From Thamnaconus septentrionalis (taxonomy: Eukaryota > Chordata > Actinopteri > Tetraodontiformes > Monacanthidae), in assembly GCA_009823395.1 (NCBI GenBank), contig CM020505.1, positions 1 through 64,000 on the forward strand: 64,000 nt of DNA. The letters run 5' to 3'. Below the pieces are notes generated by a model that was given only the letters and a program-made list of their open reading frames with translations, was not told the origin of the DNA and did not search any database. A program made the position numbers and the translations under genes. This document shows positions 1-9,668 of the stretch, one piece after another; positions within the stretch are counted from its first letter, which is position 1, and every line of letters begins with the position of its first letter.

Positions 1-389
1 TCTGGGAGGTGATTTTTCGGAAAAACACTTGGCTGTTTTTGCCACCAAACCAATCTCCCATTGAAATGAATAGCGAAATTCAAACGCAAATATCGCGAGA
101 ACGGTAAGTCCCACGACCTTGGAACCTTTTGATCCGTCTGACATAATTCGGCCATGCTGAACACACTGGTACCATCCCGAAGTCTCTACGACCTACGGTT
201 CCCGAGATATGGCTATTTCCGGTATAACTCCGAACCGGAAGTGACATCATCACGTAACTCAAGGTCACACGTAGGTACACACCTCATGCACATGTGTACA
301 AAAATTTCAAGTCTATAACTCATTCCACCGTGGAGATATGGATATTTTAGAGGATCGGGAATTTCCCGGATCGTGGTTACTCCCCTGTA
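1..389 (+). repeat. Satellite block A, copy 1 (left-truncated by window)
   Basis: About 430-bp non-coding block found six times here (also 1,586, 3,226, 9,144, 42,837 and 49,200). It starts within the TCTGGGAGGTGATTTTTCG box and runs to CCCCTGTAC, where a CCCTAA tract begins at once. Landmarks are ATCGCGAGAACGG, GAGATATGGCTATTTCCGG, GGAAGTGACATCATCACG and CATGTGTACAAAATTTCAAG. No hammerhead-like core and no credible protein are seen. The short frames across it are broken differently in each copy. Confidence 0.85.
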
Positions 390-456
390 CCTAACCCTAA
401 CCCTAACCCTAACCCTAACCCTAACCCTAACCCAACCCTAACCCTAACCCTAACCT
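390..456 (+). repeat. Interstitial telomeric tract (CCCTAA)n
   Basis: About 11 near-perfect CCCTAA units directly follow block A. The C-rich strand is +, as in every other tract of the window. Confidence 0.95.
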
Positions 457-672
457 CCCAACCCTCGATCGCGCCTGATGAAGGGCATGAGAGCCCAAAC
501 GTTGGCGCAACGGCTCCACTTCATTTCCTAGCAAAGACCTGCTATGAAAAAAAAATTTTGACCCTCCACCACCTTGGGTGGTGGAACCCAAGGCTGAGAG
601 ATCTGCCTCACCAATCCACTCTGAAGCGGAGAGTGCACTGGTTCTCTCCTTCGGGAGAGAACTCTTTTTCCT
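457..672 (+). repeat. Satellite module B-I, copy 1 (3'-end-only module)
   Basis: A 0.2-kb module made almost only of the structured end shared by families B to E. In order it holds a hammerhead-like motif (464-515), a CCACCACC/GGTGGTGG hairpin (566-584), a CACTCT/AGAGTG hairpin near 618-640 and a hairpin with a TTCG loop closed by C-G (641-662). CCTTAACC then leads into telomeric repeats. It looks like a B-type unit that lacks its 5' part. Confidence 0.8.
464..515 (+). ncRNA. Hammerhead-ribozyme-like motif (B-I copy 1)
   Basis: Core CTGATGA at 475-481, stem II GGGC/GCCC (483-486 and 493/494-496), then AAACGTTG. The outer arms CGCGC and GGCGCAACGG give a partial stem I. The G of the expected GAAA box is missing, so this copy may be inactive. 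Confidence 0.55.
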
Positions 673-713
673 TAACCTAACCCTAACCCTAACCCTAACC
701 CTAACCCTAACCC
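673..713 (+). repeat. Interstitial telomeric tract (CCCTAA)n
   Basis: About six units following the TTCG hairpin of module B-I. Just to the right, TTTATT at 715-720 reads AATAAA on the - strand, a possible poly(A) signal for leftward transcripts. Confidence 0.93.
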
Positions 714-1440
714 TTTTATTAACACATATTAGTGAATTTTTGAAGGCCCAGAGAAGAGCCGAAGATGGATGAGACCTGGGAAGAAGAGTGGAGAGGAGTC
801 TAAAAGAAGAAGAAAGGGAGGATCAGAGGATCAAAGGAGGAAAAGAAGACCACTTACCTGTAAAACATCACCTGGAAAACCTGTGGAAGGAAAAGACATA
901 ATTAGTCACCAAATTGAACCTATAATTAGAGAAATAAATACTTACCCAAAACCTAATACTTACCTGGAACCCCTAAAAGGAAGAAAAAGTCATAATAGAC
1001 ATAATTCGAAACCCCTAAAAGGAAGAAACCTGTAAGAAGGAAATTTAATTGAATACTTACCTTGTTAAGTAACTCACCGATGGAAAACTGCACAAATCCC
1101 ATACTAGGGTGTGCAGAGTAGATGAAGGTGAGAGTCTATTCCGTCCCAGGCATGACGTTAAACTGCACCCCTGAGGGAGTAGCTAAGCACGGGCCCAAGT
1201 GGAGTAGGCCATCAGGGTTACCCACTCTGTCGCATCACGCTTGATGAAGGCCTTGTACGGGCCGAAAACGCTATGAACGGCTCGACTTATTAAAACTAGC
1301 TAAGGAACAGCTATGTTTAAATTTTTTGAACCTCCACCACCTTTGGGTGGTGGAACCAAAAGCTGGGAAATCTGTCCTCACTAACCCATTCTTGAAGAGG
1401 AGGCACCGTGTTCCCTCCTTCGGGAGAGAATCTTCTTCCT
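714..1440 (+). repeat. Satellite module B-II, copy 1
   Basis: A 0.73-kb module. Its left part is purine-rich on the + strand, so the - strand has pyrimidine tracts and consensus splice signals. A - strand donor GTAAGT at 852-857 lies next to a 23-nt possible exon (858-880) and an acceptor CTTCCACAG (881-889). More donors lie near 956-961 and 1,060. The middle has the box shared by all families (GCATGACGTTAAACTGCA at about 1,150). The right end has a hammerhead-like motif and the CCACCACC and TTCG hairpins. Confidence 0.8.
1231..1286 (+). ncRNA. Hammerhead-ribozyme-like motif, degenerate (B-II copy 1)
   Basis: TTGATGA replaces the CTGATGA core at 1,241-1,247. Stem II GGCC/GGGC-like and GAAAACG follow. 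The better copies at 2,870 and 8,791 show what has decayed here. Confidence 0.45.
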
Positions 1441-1585
1441 CAACCCAACCCTAACCCTAACTTTTTTTTTCCTAACCCAACCCTAACCCTAACCCTAACC
1501 CTAACTCCTGCACCAGGTTTTCTTTTTAGAGAAAAAACTCTTTTTCAAAAACCTAACCCAACCCTAACCCTAACCCTAACCCTAA
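1441..1585 (+). repeat. Three short telomeric tracts around a small hairpin spacer
   Basis: CCCTAA runs at 1,444-1,461, 1,471-1,505 and 1,551-1,585. A T-run and a 45-bp spacer interrupt them. The spacer carries the inverted repeat GTTTTCTTTTTAGAGAAAAAC. The same arrangement recurs at 3,085, 9,003 and 42,696. Confidence 0.9.
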
Positions 1586-2029
1586 AAGGGCATGTTGTAT
1601 CAACTCCAAATGGCCTGAAACGTGCTCCAAACCACTTTCTGGGAGGTGATTTTCGGAAAAACACTTGGCTGTTTTTTGCCACTCAACTAATCTCCCATTG
1701 AAATGAATAGCGAAATTCAAACGCAAATATCGCGAGAACGGTAAGTCCTACGACCTTGGAACCTTTGATCCGTCTGACATAATTCGCCATGCTGAACACA
1801 CTGGTACCATCCCCGGAGTCTCTACGACCTACGGTTCCCGAGATATGGCTATTTCCGGTATAACTCCGGAACCGGAAGTGACATCATCACGTAACTCATG
1901 CGTCACACGTAGGTACACACCCTCATGCACATGTGTACAAAATTTCAAGTCTATAACTCATTCCACCGTGGAGATATGGATATTTTAGAGGATCGGGAAT
2001 TTCCCGATCGTGGTTATTACCCCTGTACC
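1586..2029 (+). repeat. Satellite block A, copy 2
   Basis: Complete copy, from AAAAGGGCATGTTGTATC to CCCCTGTACC. It is bounded by telomeric repeats on both sides. Confidence 0.88.
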
Positions 2030-2031
2030 CC

Positions 2032-2070
<39 letters not shown>

Positions 2071-2103
2071 CTCTAACCCTAACCCTAACCCTAACCCTAA
2101 CCC
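2030..2103 (+). repeat. Interstitial telomeric tract (CCCTAA)n
   Basis: About 12 units, a few with length variants such as AAACCC or CTCTAA. Confidence 0.94.
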
Positions 2104-2306
2104 CGACCGCTCTGATGAAGGGCATGAGAGCCCAAACGCTATGCAACGGTCCACTTCATTTCTAGCAAAGACCTGCTATGAAAAATTCTTGACCCTCCAC
2201 CACCTTTGGGTGGTGGAACCCAAGGCTGAGAGATCTGCCTCACCAATCCACTCTGGAAGCGGAGAGTGCACTGGTTCTCTCCTTCGGGAGAGAACTTTTT
2301 TCCTTA
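2104..2306 (+). repeat. Satellite module B-I, copy 2
   Basis: Same order as copy 1: hammerhead-like motif (about 2,104-2,152, core CTGATGA at 2,112-2,118, GCCC then AAACG without the G), CCACCACC hairpin near 2,199, CACTCT/AGAGTG hairpin and the TTCG-loop hairpin near 2,275-2,296. Confidence 0.8.
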
Positions 2307-2345
2307 ACCTAACCCTAACCCTAACCCTAACCCTAACCCTAACCC
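2307..2345 (+). repeat. Interstitial telomeric tract (CCCTAA)n
   Basis: About six units. TTTATT at 2,348-2,353 follows (AATAAA on the - strand). Confidence 0.93.
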
Positions 2346-3084
2346 TTTTTATTAACACATATTAGTGAATTTTTGAAGGCCTAGAGAAGAGCCAAGATGG
2401 ATGAGACCTGGGAAGAAGAGTGGAGTAGGAGTCTAAAGAAGAAGAAAGGGGAGGATCAGAGGATCAAAGGAGGAAAAGAAGACCACTTACCTGTAAAACA
2501 TCACCTGGAAAACCTGTGGGAAGGAAAAGACATAATTAGTCACCAAATTGAACCTATAATTAGAGAAATAAATACTTACCCAAAACCTAATACTTACCTG
2601 GAACCCCTAAAAGGAAGAAAAAAAGTCATAATAGACATAATTGAAACCCTAAAAGGAAGAAACCTGTAAGAAGGAAATTTAATTGGAATACTTACCTTGT
2701 TAAGTAACTCACCTGATGGAAAACTGCACAAATCCCATACTAGGGTGTGCAGAGTAGATGAAGGTGAGAGTCTATTCCGCCTCTGGCATGACGTTAAACT
2801 GCACCCTGAGGGAGCAGCTGGGCACGGGCCCAAGTGGAGTAGGGCCATATCAGGTTGCTCCACCTGGCTGTCGCACCGCGCCTGATGAAGGCCTTGTACG
2901 GGCAAAAACTATGCCAAAGAACGGTCGACTTATTAAAAACTAGCTAAGGAACAGCTATGTTTAAATTTTTGAACCTCCACCACCTTTGGGTGGTGGAACC
3001 AAAAGCTGGGAAATCTGTCCTCACTAACCCATTCTGAAGAGGGAGAGCACCGTCTTCTCCTTCGGGAGAGAATCTTCTTTCCTT
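2346..3084 (+). repeat. Satellite module B-II, copy 2
   Basis: Close match to copy 1 with scattered indels. It holds the - strand splice-like signals, the GCATGACGTTAAACTGCA box (about 2,787), a hammerhead-like motif and the closing hairpins. Copies 1 and 2 together with A form a higher-order repeat of about 1.64 kb. Confidence 0.82.
2870..2931 (+). ncRNA. Hammerhead-ribozyme-like motif (B-II copy 2)
   Basis: Intact CTGATGA core at 2,882-2,888 and stem II GGCC/GGGC. The outer arms CACCGCGC and ACGGTCG are complementary in part. The GAAA box reads AAAAACT and is damaged. Confidence 0.5.
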
Positions 3085-3225
3085 AACCCAACCCTAACCC
3101 TAACTTTTTTTTCCCTAACCTAACCCTAACCCTAACCCTAACCCTAACCCTGCACCAGGTTTTCTTTTAGAGAAAACTCTTTTTTCAAAAACCTAACCCA
3201 ACCCTAACCCTAACCCTAACCCTAA
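3085..3225 (+). repeat. Telomeric tracts around a small hairpin spacer
   Basis: Runs at 3,085-3,101, 3,115-3,150 and 3,190-3,225, separated by a T-run and the GTTTTC/GAAAAC spacer, as at 1,441. Confidence 0.9.
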
Positions 3226-3667
3226 AAGGGCATGTTGTATCAACTCCAAAATGGCCTGAAACGTGCTCCAAACCACTTTCTGGGAGGTGATTTTTCTCGA
3301 AAAACACTTTGGCTGTTTTTTGCCACCAACGAATCTCCCATTGAAATGAATAGCGAAATTCAAACGCAAATATCGCGAGAACGGTAAGTCCTACGACCTT
3401 GGAACCTTGATCCGTCTGACATAATTCGGCCATGCTGAACACACTGGTACCATCCCCGAGTCTCTACGACCTACGGTTCCCGAGATATGGCTATTTCCGG
3501 TATAACTCCGGAACCGGAAGTGACATCATCACGTAACTCACGTCACAGGTAGGTACACGCCTCATACACATGTGTACAAAATTTCAAGTCTATAACTCAT
3601 TCCACCATGGAGATGTGGACATTTTAGAGGATCGGGAATTTCCCGATCGTGGTTATTACCCCTGTAC
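3226..3667 (+). repeat. Satellite block A, copy 3
   Basis: Complete copy. A few CpG-type changes relative to copies 1 and 2 are present (for example GTCACAGG for GTCACACG). Confidence 0.88.
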
Positions 3668-3797
3668 CTAACCCTAACCCTAACCCTAACCCTAACCCTA
3701 ACCCTAACCCTAACCCTAACCCTAACCCTAACCTAACCCTAACCCTAACCCTAACCCTAACCCTAACCCTAACCCTAACCCCCTAACCCTAACCTTT
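3668..3797 (+). repeat. Long interstitial telomeric tract
   Basis: About 21 CCCTAA units, the longest tract in the window, with one missing C and one CCCCTAA variant. It grades into the start of family C. Confidence 0.95.
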
Positions 3798-5047
3798 AAC
3801 CCTACTTCGGTCACTGTCCTAAGCCCTATCCCGGATCCTAACCCCAAAACTTAACTCAAAGTACTGCAACCAAGACACTAAGCCTAAATCTGATAATCGC
3901 CATTGTCCACGCCCAATTTTTGAGAAGCATTGACGAAGAATTCCAGCTGAGCTAAAATGAAGAGGCCACTGCAGGGTGTGAGCCAAAGTTTTTTTATTGC
4001 GGGAAATGGAAAGGATACAGTTTCAGGAAATAGAAGGGAAGAATGACTTGAGAAAAGAAAAAGGGAAAGAAGATGGACGGGAAGAGGAAAGCGAAAGAAG
4101 AGGACAAGAGGAAGAAAAGAAGAAGAAAGATACCTACCTTGGACCTGTCCTGGGCATGACATTAAACTGCAACCTGGAAAAGAAAGAAGGGTTGGAGAAA
4201 GGAAAGAAGAAGAACCAATTCGAACCTGAAAAAGAAGAAAAAAGGCAAAATTAGAGACAAACAATGACAAAAAACAATAATAAAACCCATACTTACCTGG
4301 ACGATTTAAGAACACCAATTGGAAACCTGAAAAAGAGAACAAAAAAACAACATTACAACAAGGAAACAATTCTAATTGAAAGCACTTACCTGGTGGCAGC
4401 AGACGAGTGTTCCCACCTGAGGGAAAAGCAGAAAAATGACCAAATAGTCAACTGCAGTAGATGACGGTGGGGTCAAATCAACAAACATGCAAAAAATACA
4501 AGACAATTCGGATCTAATTCTAATCGGAAACACTTACCTGGTGGCAGCAGATGAGGGTTCCCACCTGAAGGAAAAGCAAAAAGAAGACCAAATAGTCTCA
4601 TGCTACGGATGACGGTGGGGTCAAATTAACAATCACATACACAATTTGGAAAAAGGGAGAAGACAAATTTACAGCCAAAAGAAGAAAAGAAATTAAAGAC
4701 ACAAAGTCAAGAAGAAAGTCCAGAGTGAAGAGAAGAAGGAGGAGAGGAAAGAATGGGGCAGAGGGAAAGACCCAGAGCCCAAAAAAGTGGCCAAGGACAA
4801 ACATCCTTGGTCCCTTCAGGTCGGCCACTCGCCTGAAGAAGGGCACAAACCAGCCCGAAACGTCGCGGCAAAGCCGACCTACATCCACTTGAGACGTCAA
4901 GAAAGGACAATTTTTTGAACTCCCACCACCTTCGGGTGGTGGAACAAACCTGAGATCAAGACCCAGAACCCGGGACATGCCTTCCCACTCCACGGCAGGC
5001 CCGTGCACCGCCCGTCCTAGGCTCGGGACGTGGCCTTTTTCCAAAAA
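3798..5047 (+). repeat. Satellite family C, copy 1
   Basis: A 1.25-kb unit. On the - strand two 27-nt possible exons (4,390-4,416 and 4,538-4,564) are nearly the same sequence. Each lies between a pyrimidine-rich CAG acceptor and a GTAAGTG donor. Further donors lie near 4,293 and 4,133, and AATAAA at 3,993-3,998 (TTTATT on +). The + strand has the GCATGACATTAAACTGCAA box (about 4,154), a hammerhead-like motif, a CCACCACC-TTCG-GGTGGTGG hairpin near 4,923 and a terminal segment before the telomeric tract. Confidence 0.83.
4819..4879 (+). ncRNA. Hammerhead-ribozyme-like motif (C copy 1), well formed
   Basis: Stem I outer arm GGTCGGC (4,819-4,825) pairs with GCCGACC (4,873-4,879), and inner arm CGC (4,830-4,832) with GCG (4,865-4,867). 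The core is CTGAAGA (4,833-4,839) and one extra A follows. Stem II is GGGC (4,841-4,844) with GCCC (4,853-4,856), then GAAA (4,857-4,860) and CGTC. The palindrome ACGT stands where stem III should be, so a full stem III needs a second molecule. The expected cleavage site is after GTC (4,864). Dimer-forming hammerheads of this kind are known from PLEs. Confidence 0.75.
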
Positions 5048-5104
5048 CCTAACCCTAACCCTAACCCTAACCCTAACCCTAACCCTAACCCTAACCCTAA
5101 CCCT
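5048..5104 (+). repeat. Interstitial telomeric tract (CCCTAA)n
   Basis: About nine units at the + 3' end of C copy 1. Confidence 0.94.
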
Positions 5105-6480
5105 TTCCCAAGCCTAAACCTAACCCTAAGTGGAAACAAACTTAAGCCCAATTTAAATGCCTAATTTGAACCTAAAATTTACATTATTGCCTAATTTGAA
5201 CCTAAATTTGGACTGCCAGCTCTAACCCTAACCTTTAACCCTACTTCGGTCACTGTCCTAAGCCCTATCCCGGATCCTAACCCCAAAACTTAACTCAAAG
5301 TACTGCAACCAAGACACTAAGCCTAAATCTGATAATCGCCATTGTCCACGCCCAATTTTTGAGAAGCCGCTGACGAAGAATTCCAGCTGAGCTAAAATGA
5401 AGAGGCCACTGCAGGGTGTGAGCCAAAGTTTTTTTATTGCGGGAAATGGAAAGGATACAGTTTCAGGAAATAGAAGGGAAGAATGACTTGAGAAAAGAAA
5501 AAGGGAAAGAAGATGGACGGGAAGAGGAAAGCGAAAGAAGAGGACAAGAGGAAGAAAAGAAGAAGAAAGATACCTACCTTGGACCTGTCCTGGGCATGAC
5601 ATTAAACTGCAACCTGGAAAAGAAAGAAGGGTTGGAGAAAGGAAAGAAGAAGAACCAATTCGAACCTGAAAAGAAGAAAAAGGCAAAATTAGAGACAAAC
5701 AATGACAAAAACAATAATAAAACCCATACTTACCTGGACGACGAAGAACACCAATTGAAAACCTGAAAAGAGAACAAAAAAAACAACATTACAACAAGGA
5801 AACAATTTAATTGAAAGCACTTACCTGGTGGCAGCAGACGAGTGTTCCCACCTGAGGGAAAAGCAGAAAATGACCAAATAGTCAACTGCAGTAGATGACG
5901 GTGGGGTCAAATCAACAAACATGCAAAAAATACAAGACAATTCGGATCTAATTTAATCGGAAACACTTACCTGGTGGCAGCAGATGAGGGTTCCCACCTG
6001 AAGGAAAAAGCAAAAAGAAGACCAAATAGTCTCATGCTACGGATGACGGTGGGGTCAAATTAACAATCACATACACAATTTGGAAAAGGGAGAAGACAAA
6101 TTTACAGCCAAAAGAAGAAAAGAAATTAAAGACACAAAGTCAAGAAGAAAGTCCAGAGTGAAGAGAAGAAGGAGGAGAGGAAAGAATGGGGCAGAGGGAA
6201 AGACCCAGAGCCCAAAAAGTGGCCAAGGACAAACATCCTTGGTCCCTTCAGGTCGGCCACTCGCCTGAAGAAGGGCACAAACCAGCCTCGAAACGTCAAG
6301 CAAAGCCGACCTCCACATCCACTTGAGACGCCAAGAAAGGACAATTTTGAACTCCCACCACCTTCGGGTGGTGGAACAAACCTGAGATCAAGACCCAGAA
6401 CCCGGGACATGCCTTCCCACTCCACGGCAGGCCCGTGCACCGCCCGTCCTAGGCTCGGGACGTGGCCTTTTTCCAAAAAC
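5105..6480 (+). repeat. Satellite family C, copy 2 (fuller 5' part)
   Basis: Matches copy 1 over 5,224-6,480 and extends further left. The extra part has a doubled TTGAACCTAAA segment separated by ATTTACATTATTGCC. All landmarks of copy 1 recur, including the two 27-nt - strand exon-like segments, the GCATGACATTAAACTGC box (about 5,594) and the TTCG hairpin near 6,356. Confidence 0.83.
6250..6311 (+). ncRNA. Hammerhead-ribozyme-like motif (C copy 2)
   Basis: Same fold as the copy at 4,819 with small changes: GCCTCGAAACGTC where copy 1 has GCCCGAAACGTC, and CAAGC in place of GCGGC. The outer GGTCGGC/GCCGACC arms are kept. Confidence 0.6.
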
Positions 6481-6573
6481 CTAACCCTAACCCTAACCCT
6501 AACCCTAACCCTAACCCTAACCCCCTAACCCTAACCCTAACCCTAACCCTAACCCTAACCCTAACCCTAACCC
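6481..6573 (+). repeat. Interstitial telomeric tract (CCCTAA)n
   Basis: About 15 units with one CCCCTAA variant. Confidence 0.95.
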
Positions 6574-6675
6574 ACCTTCGGGTGGTGGACTAACTAAGGG
6601 CTAGGGGGCCCACCCAAAGCACACCCTGTCGCAGAGCGTGCACAGGTTACTCCCTAGGGAGTAACCCTTTATTCC
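6574..6675 (+). repeat. D-family 3' stub
   Basis: Only the last 100 bp of a D-like unit: TTCGGGTGGTGG (hairpin remnant), GGGGGCCCACCC, a GTCGCAGAG segment and the ACTCCCTAGGGAGT hairpin, then telomeric repeats. A 3'-end-only copy between two telomeric tracts is what a 5'-truncated reverse transcript would leave. Confidence 0.7.
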
Positions 6676-6717
6676 TAACCCTAACCCTAACCCTAACCCT
6701 AACCCTAACCCTAACCT
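6676..6717 (+). repeat. Interstitial telomeric tract (CCCTAA)n
   Basis: Seven units. Confidence 0.94.
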
Positions 6718-7965
6718 ATTTGACTTCTAAATTAACCCCTAATTGGACTACATCTAACCACTAACTGATCCTAACCCTAACCTTAACCCCTAACCCTGTA
6801 CCTAATCAGAACCCCTGACCCTGTTCCTAACCCCTTAATCCAACCCTTAGCCCTAATTTAATCTCAGTATTTAATCCCTAAATCTGATCAAAAGCCCATT
6901 TGTCTATCTAAAGCTATAACTCACGCCAATCAAGACAGGAGGCCGCTGTAAGTGGGAACAGTTGAGCCAATATTTATTTATCGCATATTAGCGCATTTTT
7001 ATTAAGGCATCGAGGACAGCAGAGGACATAATGGAGTGGATGACCATGGACCTGGAAGAAAAGAAAGGAGAAGATTAGTGGAGTAAAGGAGAGATACGGG
7101 AAGGACAGAGGAAAAGAAGACAAGGGAGGAAGAAGATGGGAAGGGGAAAGGAAGAAAGGGATAAAGGAAGAGGAAAGGAAGAGGATAGAGAAGAAAAGAA
7201 GAAAAGGATAAAACCTACTCACCTGAACCACTTACCTGATTGGAGAACCTAAAAAAGAAGAAGAAACAATTAATTGGACCAACAAAAATACATTATACTT
7301 ACCTGATTGGAGCCCCCTGTGGAAAGAAGAACAACAACAAATTAATGAAAAATTCGGACAAACAAATACTAATTGAACAAGACTTACCTCGATGATTGAG
7401 TTGATGTAAGAGGCCCCATATTAGGGTCCGCACTCTTAATGACAGGACCGCCTTTCCCACCTGAGGGAAAAACGTAAAAAATCCCATATTAGGGCATTAC
7501 GTAGTAGATGACGGTGGGTGTCTATTACAGGTACAAATTAATAAATTATAAACTATACAAAGTCACTTAAATTAAACATTCATAAATTATACTAAATTTT
7601 ACTTACTCAAGCGCCCTGGGCACGACGTTAAACTGCAACCTGAAAAAAAGATTTGAGACCAATTTTTGAAACCAATTTTTAAACCAATTTTTGAAGAGGG
7701 AGGGAGGTGCAGCAGAGCACGGGCCTCTTAGAGCGACAAGCCATTTCAGGCAGTCAGCTCCAGACGGCCAGCGCCTGAGGAAGGCTATAACAAGCCGAAA
7801 CGTTGCGCGAACGCCGTCTCCACGCTAGCTAAATGCTAAGTGTAATTTTTGGACAACCCACCACCTTCGGGTGGTGGACAAACTAAGGGCTGGGGGGCCC
7901 ACCCGGATCGCACTCTGTTGCAGAGAGTGCACCGGTTTTCTCCCTAGGGAGATAAACCTTTTTTC
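6718..7965 (+). repeat. Satellite family D, copy 1
   Basis: A 1.25-kb unit. It has a TAACCC-rich degenerate left part and TTTATT at 6,973-6,978 (AATAAA on -). A purine-rich segment follows (7,030-7,215), with - strand donors GTGAGT and GTAAGT near 7,217 and 7,230. Repeated ATCCCATATTAGGG-type boxes lie near 7,415 and 7,480. The GCACGACGTTAAACTGCAA box is at about 7,619. The right end has a hammerhead-like motif, a CCACCACC-TTCG-GGTGGTGG hairpin (7,859-7,878), a GCACTCT/AGAGTGC hairpin (about 7,909-7,930) and a CTCCCTAGGGAG hairpin. Confidence 0.83.
7763..7818 (+). ncRNA. Hammerhead-ribozyme-like motif (D copy 1), well formed
   Basis: Stem I arms are GACGGC (7,763-7,768) with GCCGTC (7,813-7,818), and GCGC (7,771-7,774) with GCGC (7,805-7,808). 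The core CTGAGGA is at 7,775-7,781 and one extra A follows. Stem II is GGCT (7,783-7,786) with AGCC (7,793-7,796). GAAA is at 7,797-7,800, followed by CGTT. The helices match the C copy although nearly every paired base differs, which argues for selection on the fold in the past. Confidence 0.75.
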
Positions 7966-8037
7966 CTAACCCTAACCCTAACCCTAACCCTAACCCTAAC
8001 CCTAACCTAACCCTAACCCTAACCCTAACCCTAACCC
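7966..8037 (+). repeat. Interstitial telomeric tract (CCCTAA)n
   Basis: About 12 units with one CCTAA variant. Confidence 0.94.
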
Positions 8038-8240
8038 TCGACCGCACTTGATGAAGGGCATGAGAGCCCAAACGCTATGCGCAACGGTCGACTTCATTTC
8101 TAGCAAAGACCTGCTATGAAAAATTTTGACCTCCACCACCTTTGGGGTGGTGGAACCCAAGGCTGAGAGATCTGCCTCACCAATCCACTCTGAAGCGGAG
8201 AGTGCACTGGTTCTCTCCTTCGGGAGAGAACTCTTTTTCC
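8038..8240 (+). repeat. Satellite module B-I, copy 3
   Basis: A hammerhead-like motif at 8,038-8,092 has outer arms TCGACCG and CGGTCGA that pair fully. Its core reads TTGATGA and the GAAA box lacks G. The usual three hairpins follow, then telomeric repeats. Confidence 0.8.
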
Positions 8241-8276
8241 TTAACCTAACCCTAACCCTAACCCTAACCCTAACCC
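8241..8276 (+). repeat. Interstitial telomeric tract (CCCTAA)n
   Basis: Five units, followed by TTTATT (AATAAA on -). Confidence 0.93.
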
Positions 8277-9002
8277 TTTTTATTAACACATATTAGTGAA
8301 TTTTTGAAGGCCTAGAGAAGAGCCAAGATGGATGAGACCTGGGAAGAAGAGGGAGTAGGAGTCTAAAGAAGAAGAAAGGGAGGATCAGAGGATCAAAGGA
8401 GGAAAAGAAGACCACTTACCTGTAAAACATCACCTGAAAACCTGTGGGAAGGAAAAGACATAATTAGTCACCAAATTGAACCTATAATTAGAGAAATAAA
8501 TACTTACCCAAAACCTAATACTTACCTGGAACCCCTAAAAGGAAGAAAAAGTCATAATAGACATAATTCGAAACCCTAAAAGGAAGAAACCTGTAAGAAG
8601 GAAATTTAATTGGAATACTTACCTTGTTAAGTAACTCACTGATGGAAAACTGCACAAATCCCATACTAGGGTGTGCAGAGTAGATGAAGGTGAGAGTCTA
8701 TTCCGTCCTGGCATGACGTTAAACTGCACCCTGAGGGAGCAGCTGGGCACGGGCCCAAGTGGAGTAGGCCATATCAGGTTGTTTCACTCTGTCGATCCGC
8801 GCTTGATGAAGGCCTTGTACGGTCGAAACGCTATGCGCAACGGTCGACTTATTAAAACTAGCTAAGGAACAGCTATGTTTAAATTTTTTTGAACCTCCAC
8901 CACCTTTGGGTGGTGGAACCAAAAGCTGGGAAATCTGTCCTCACTAACCCATTCTGAAGAGGGAGGTGCACCGTTCTCTCCTTCGGGAGAGAATCTTCTT
9001 CC
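8277..9002 (+). repeat. Satellite module B-II, copy 3
   Basis: Same landmarks as copies 1 and 2: - strand donor near 8,412, GCATGACGTTAAACTGCA box (about 8,711), hammerhead-like motif, CCACCACC hairpin near 8,898 and TTCG hairpin near 8,975. Confidence 0.82.
8791..8849 (+). ncRNA. Hammerhead-ribozyme-like motif (B-II copy 3)
   Basis: Arms GTCGA and CCGCGC pair with GCGCAACGG and TCGAC. The core is TTGATGA (one C-to-T change). Stem II GGCC/GGTC is followed by GAAACGCTATGCGC. Everything but the first core base and the ACGT palindrome (ACGC here) is kept. Confidence 0.6.
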
Positions 9003-9143
9003 TTAACCTAACCCTAACCCTAACTTTTTTTTCCTAACCTAACCCTAACCCTAACCCTAACCCTAACCTTGCACCAGGTTTTCTTTTAGAGAAAACTCTT
9101 TTTCAAAAAACCTAACCCAACCCTAACCCTAACCCTAACCCTA
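9003..9143 (+). repeat. Telomeric tracts around a small hairpin spacer
   Basis: Runs at 9,003-9,024, 9,037-9,066 and 9,112-9,143 with the same spacer as at 1,441. Confidence 0.9.
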
Positions 9144-9581
9144 AAAGGGCATGTTGTATCAACTCCAAATGGCCTGAAACGTGCTCCAAACCACTTTCTG
9201 GGAGGTGATTTTTCGAAAACACTTGGCTGTTTTTGCCACTCAACTAATCTCCCATTGAAATGAATAGCGAAATTCAAACGCAAATATCACGAGAACGGTA
9301 AGTCCTACGACCTTGGAACCTTGATCCGTCTGACATAATTCGGCCATGCTGAACACACTGGTACCATCCCCGAGTCTCTACGACCCACGGTTCCTCGAGA
9401 TATGGCTATTTCCGGTATAACTCCGGAACCGGAAGTGACATCATCACGTAACTCAAGTGTCACACGTAGGTACACACCTCATGCACATGTGTACAAAATT
9501 TCAAGTCTATAACCCATTCCACCGTGAGATATGGATATTTTAGAGGATCGGAATTTCCCGATCGTGGTTATTACCCCTGTA
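9144..9581 (+). repeat. Satellite block A, copy 4
   Basis: Complete copy with a few substitutions (for example ATCACGAG for ATCGCGAG). Confidence 0.88.
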
Positions 9582-9668
9582 CCTAACCCTAACCCCTAAC
9601 CCTAACCCTAACCCTAACCCTAACCCTAACCCTAACCCTAACCCTAACCCTAACCCTAACCCTAACCC
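9582..9668 (+). repeat. Interstitial telomeric tract (CCCTAA)n
   Basis: About 14 units, directly joined to the left end of an E unit. Confidence 0.95.

Noticed and set aside
1726..1750. GGTAAGTCC in block A as a + strand splice donor
   Set aside because: It is an isolated site with no acceptor or exon-like context, unlike the - strand clusters.
1408..2365. Frames with LTLTLT or RVRVRV peptides
   Set aside because: They are translations of CCCTAA/TTAGGG repeats and change with each indel; no protein is implied.
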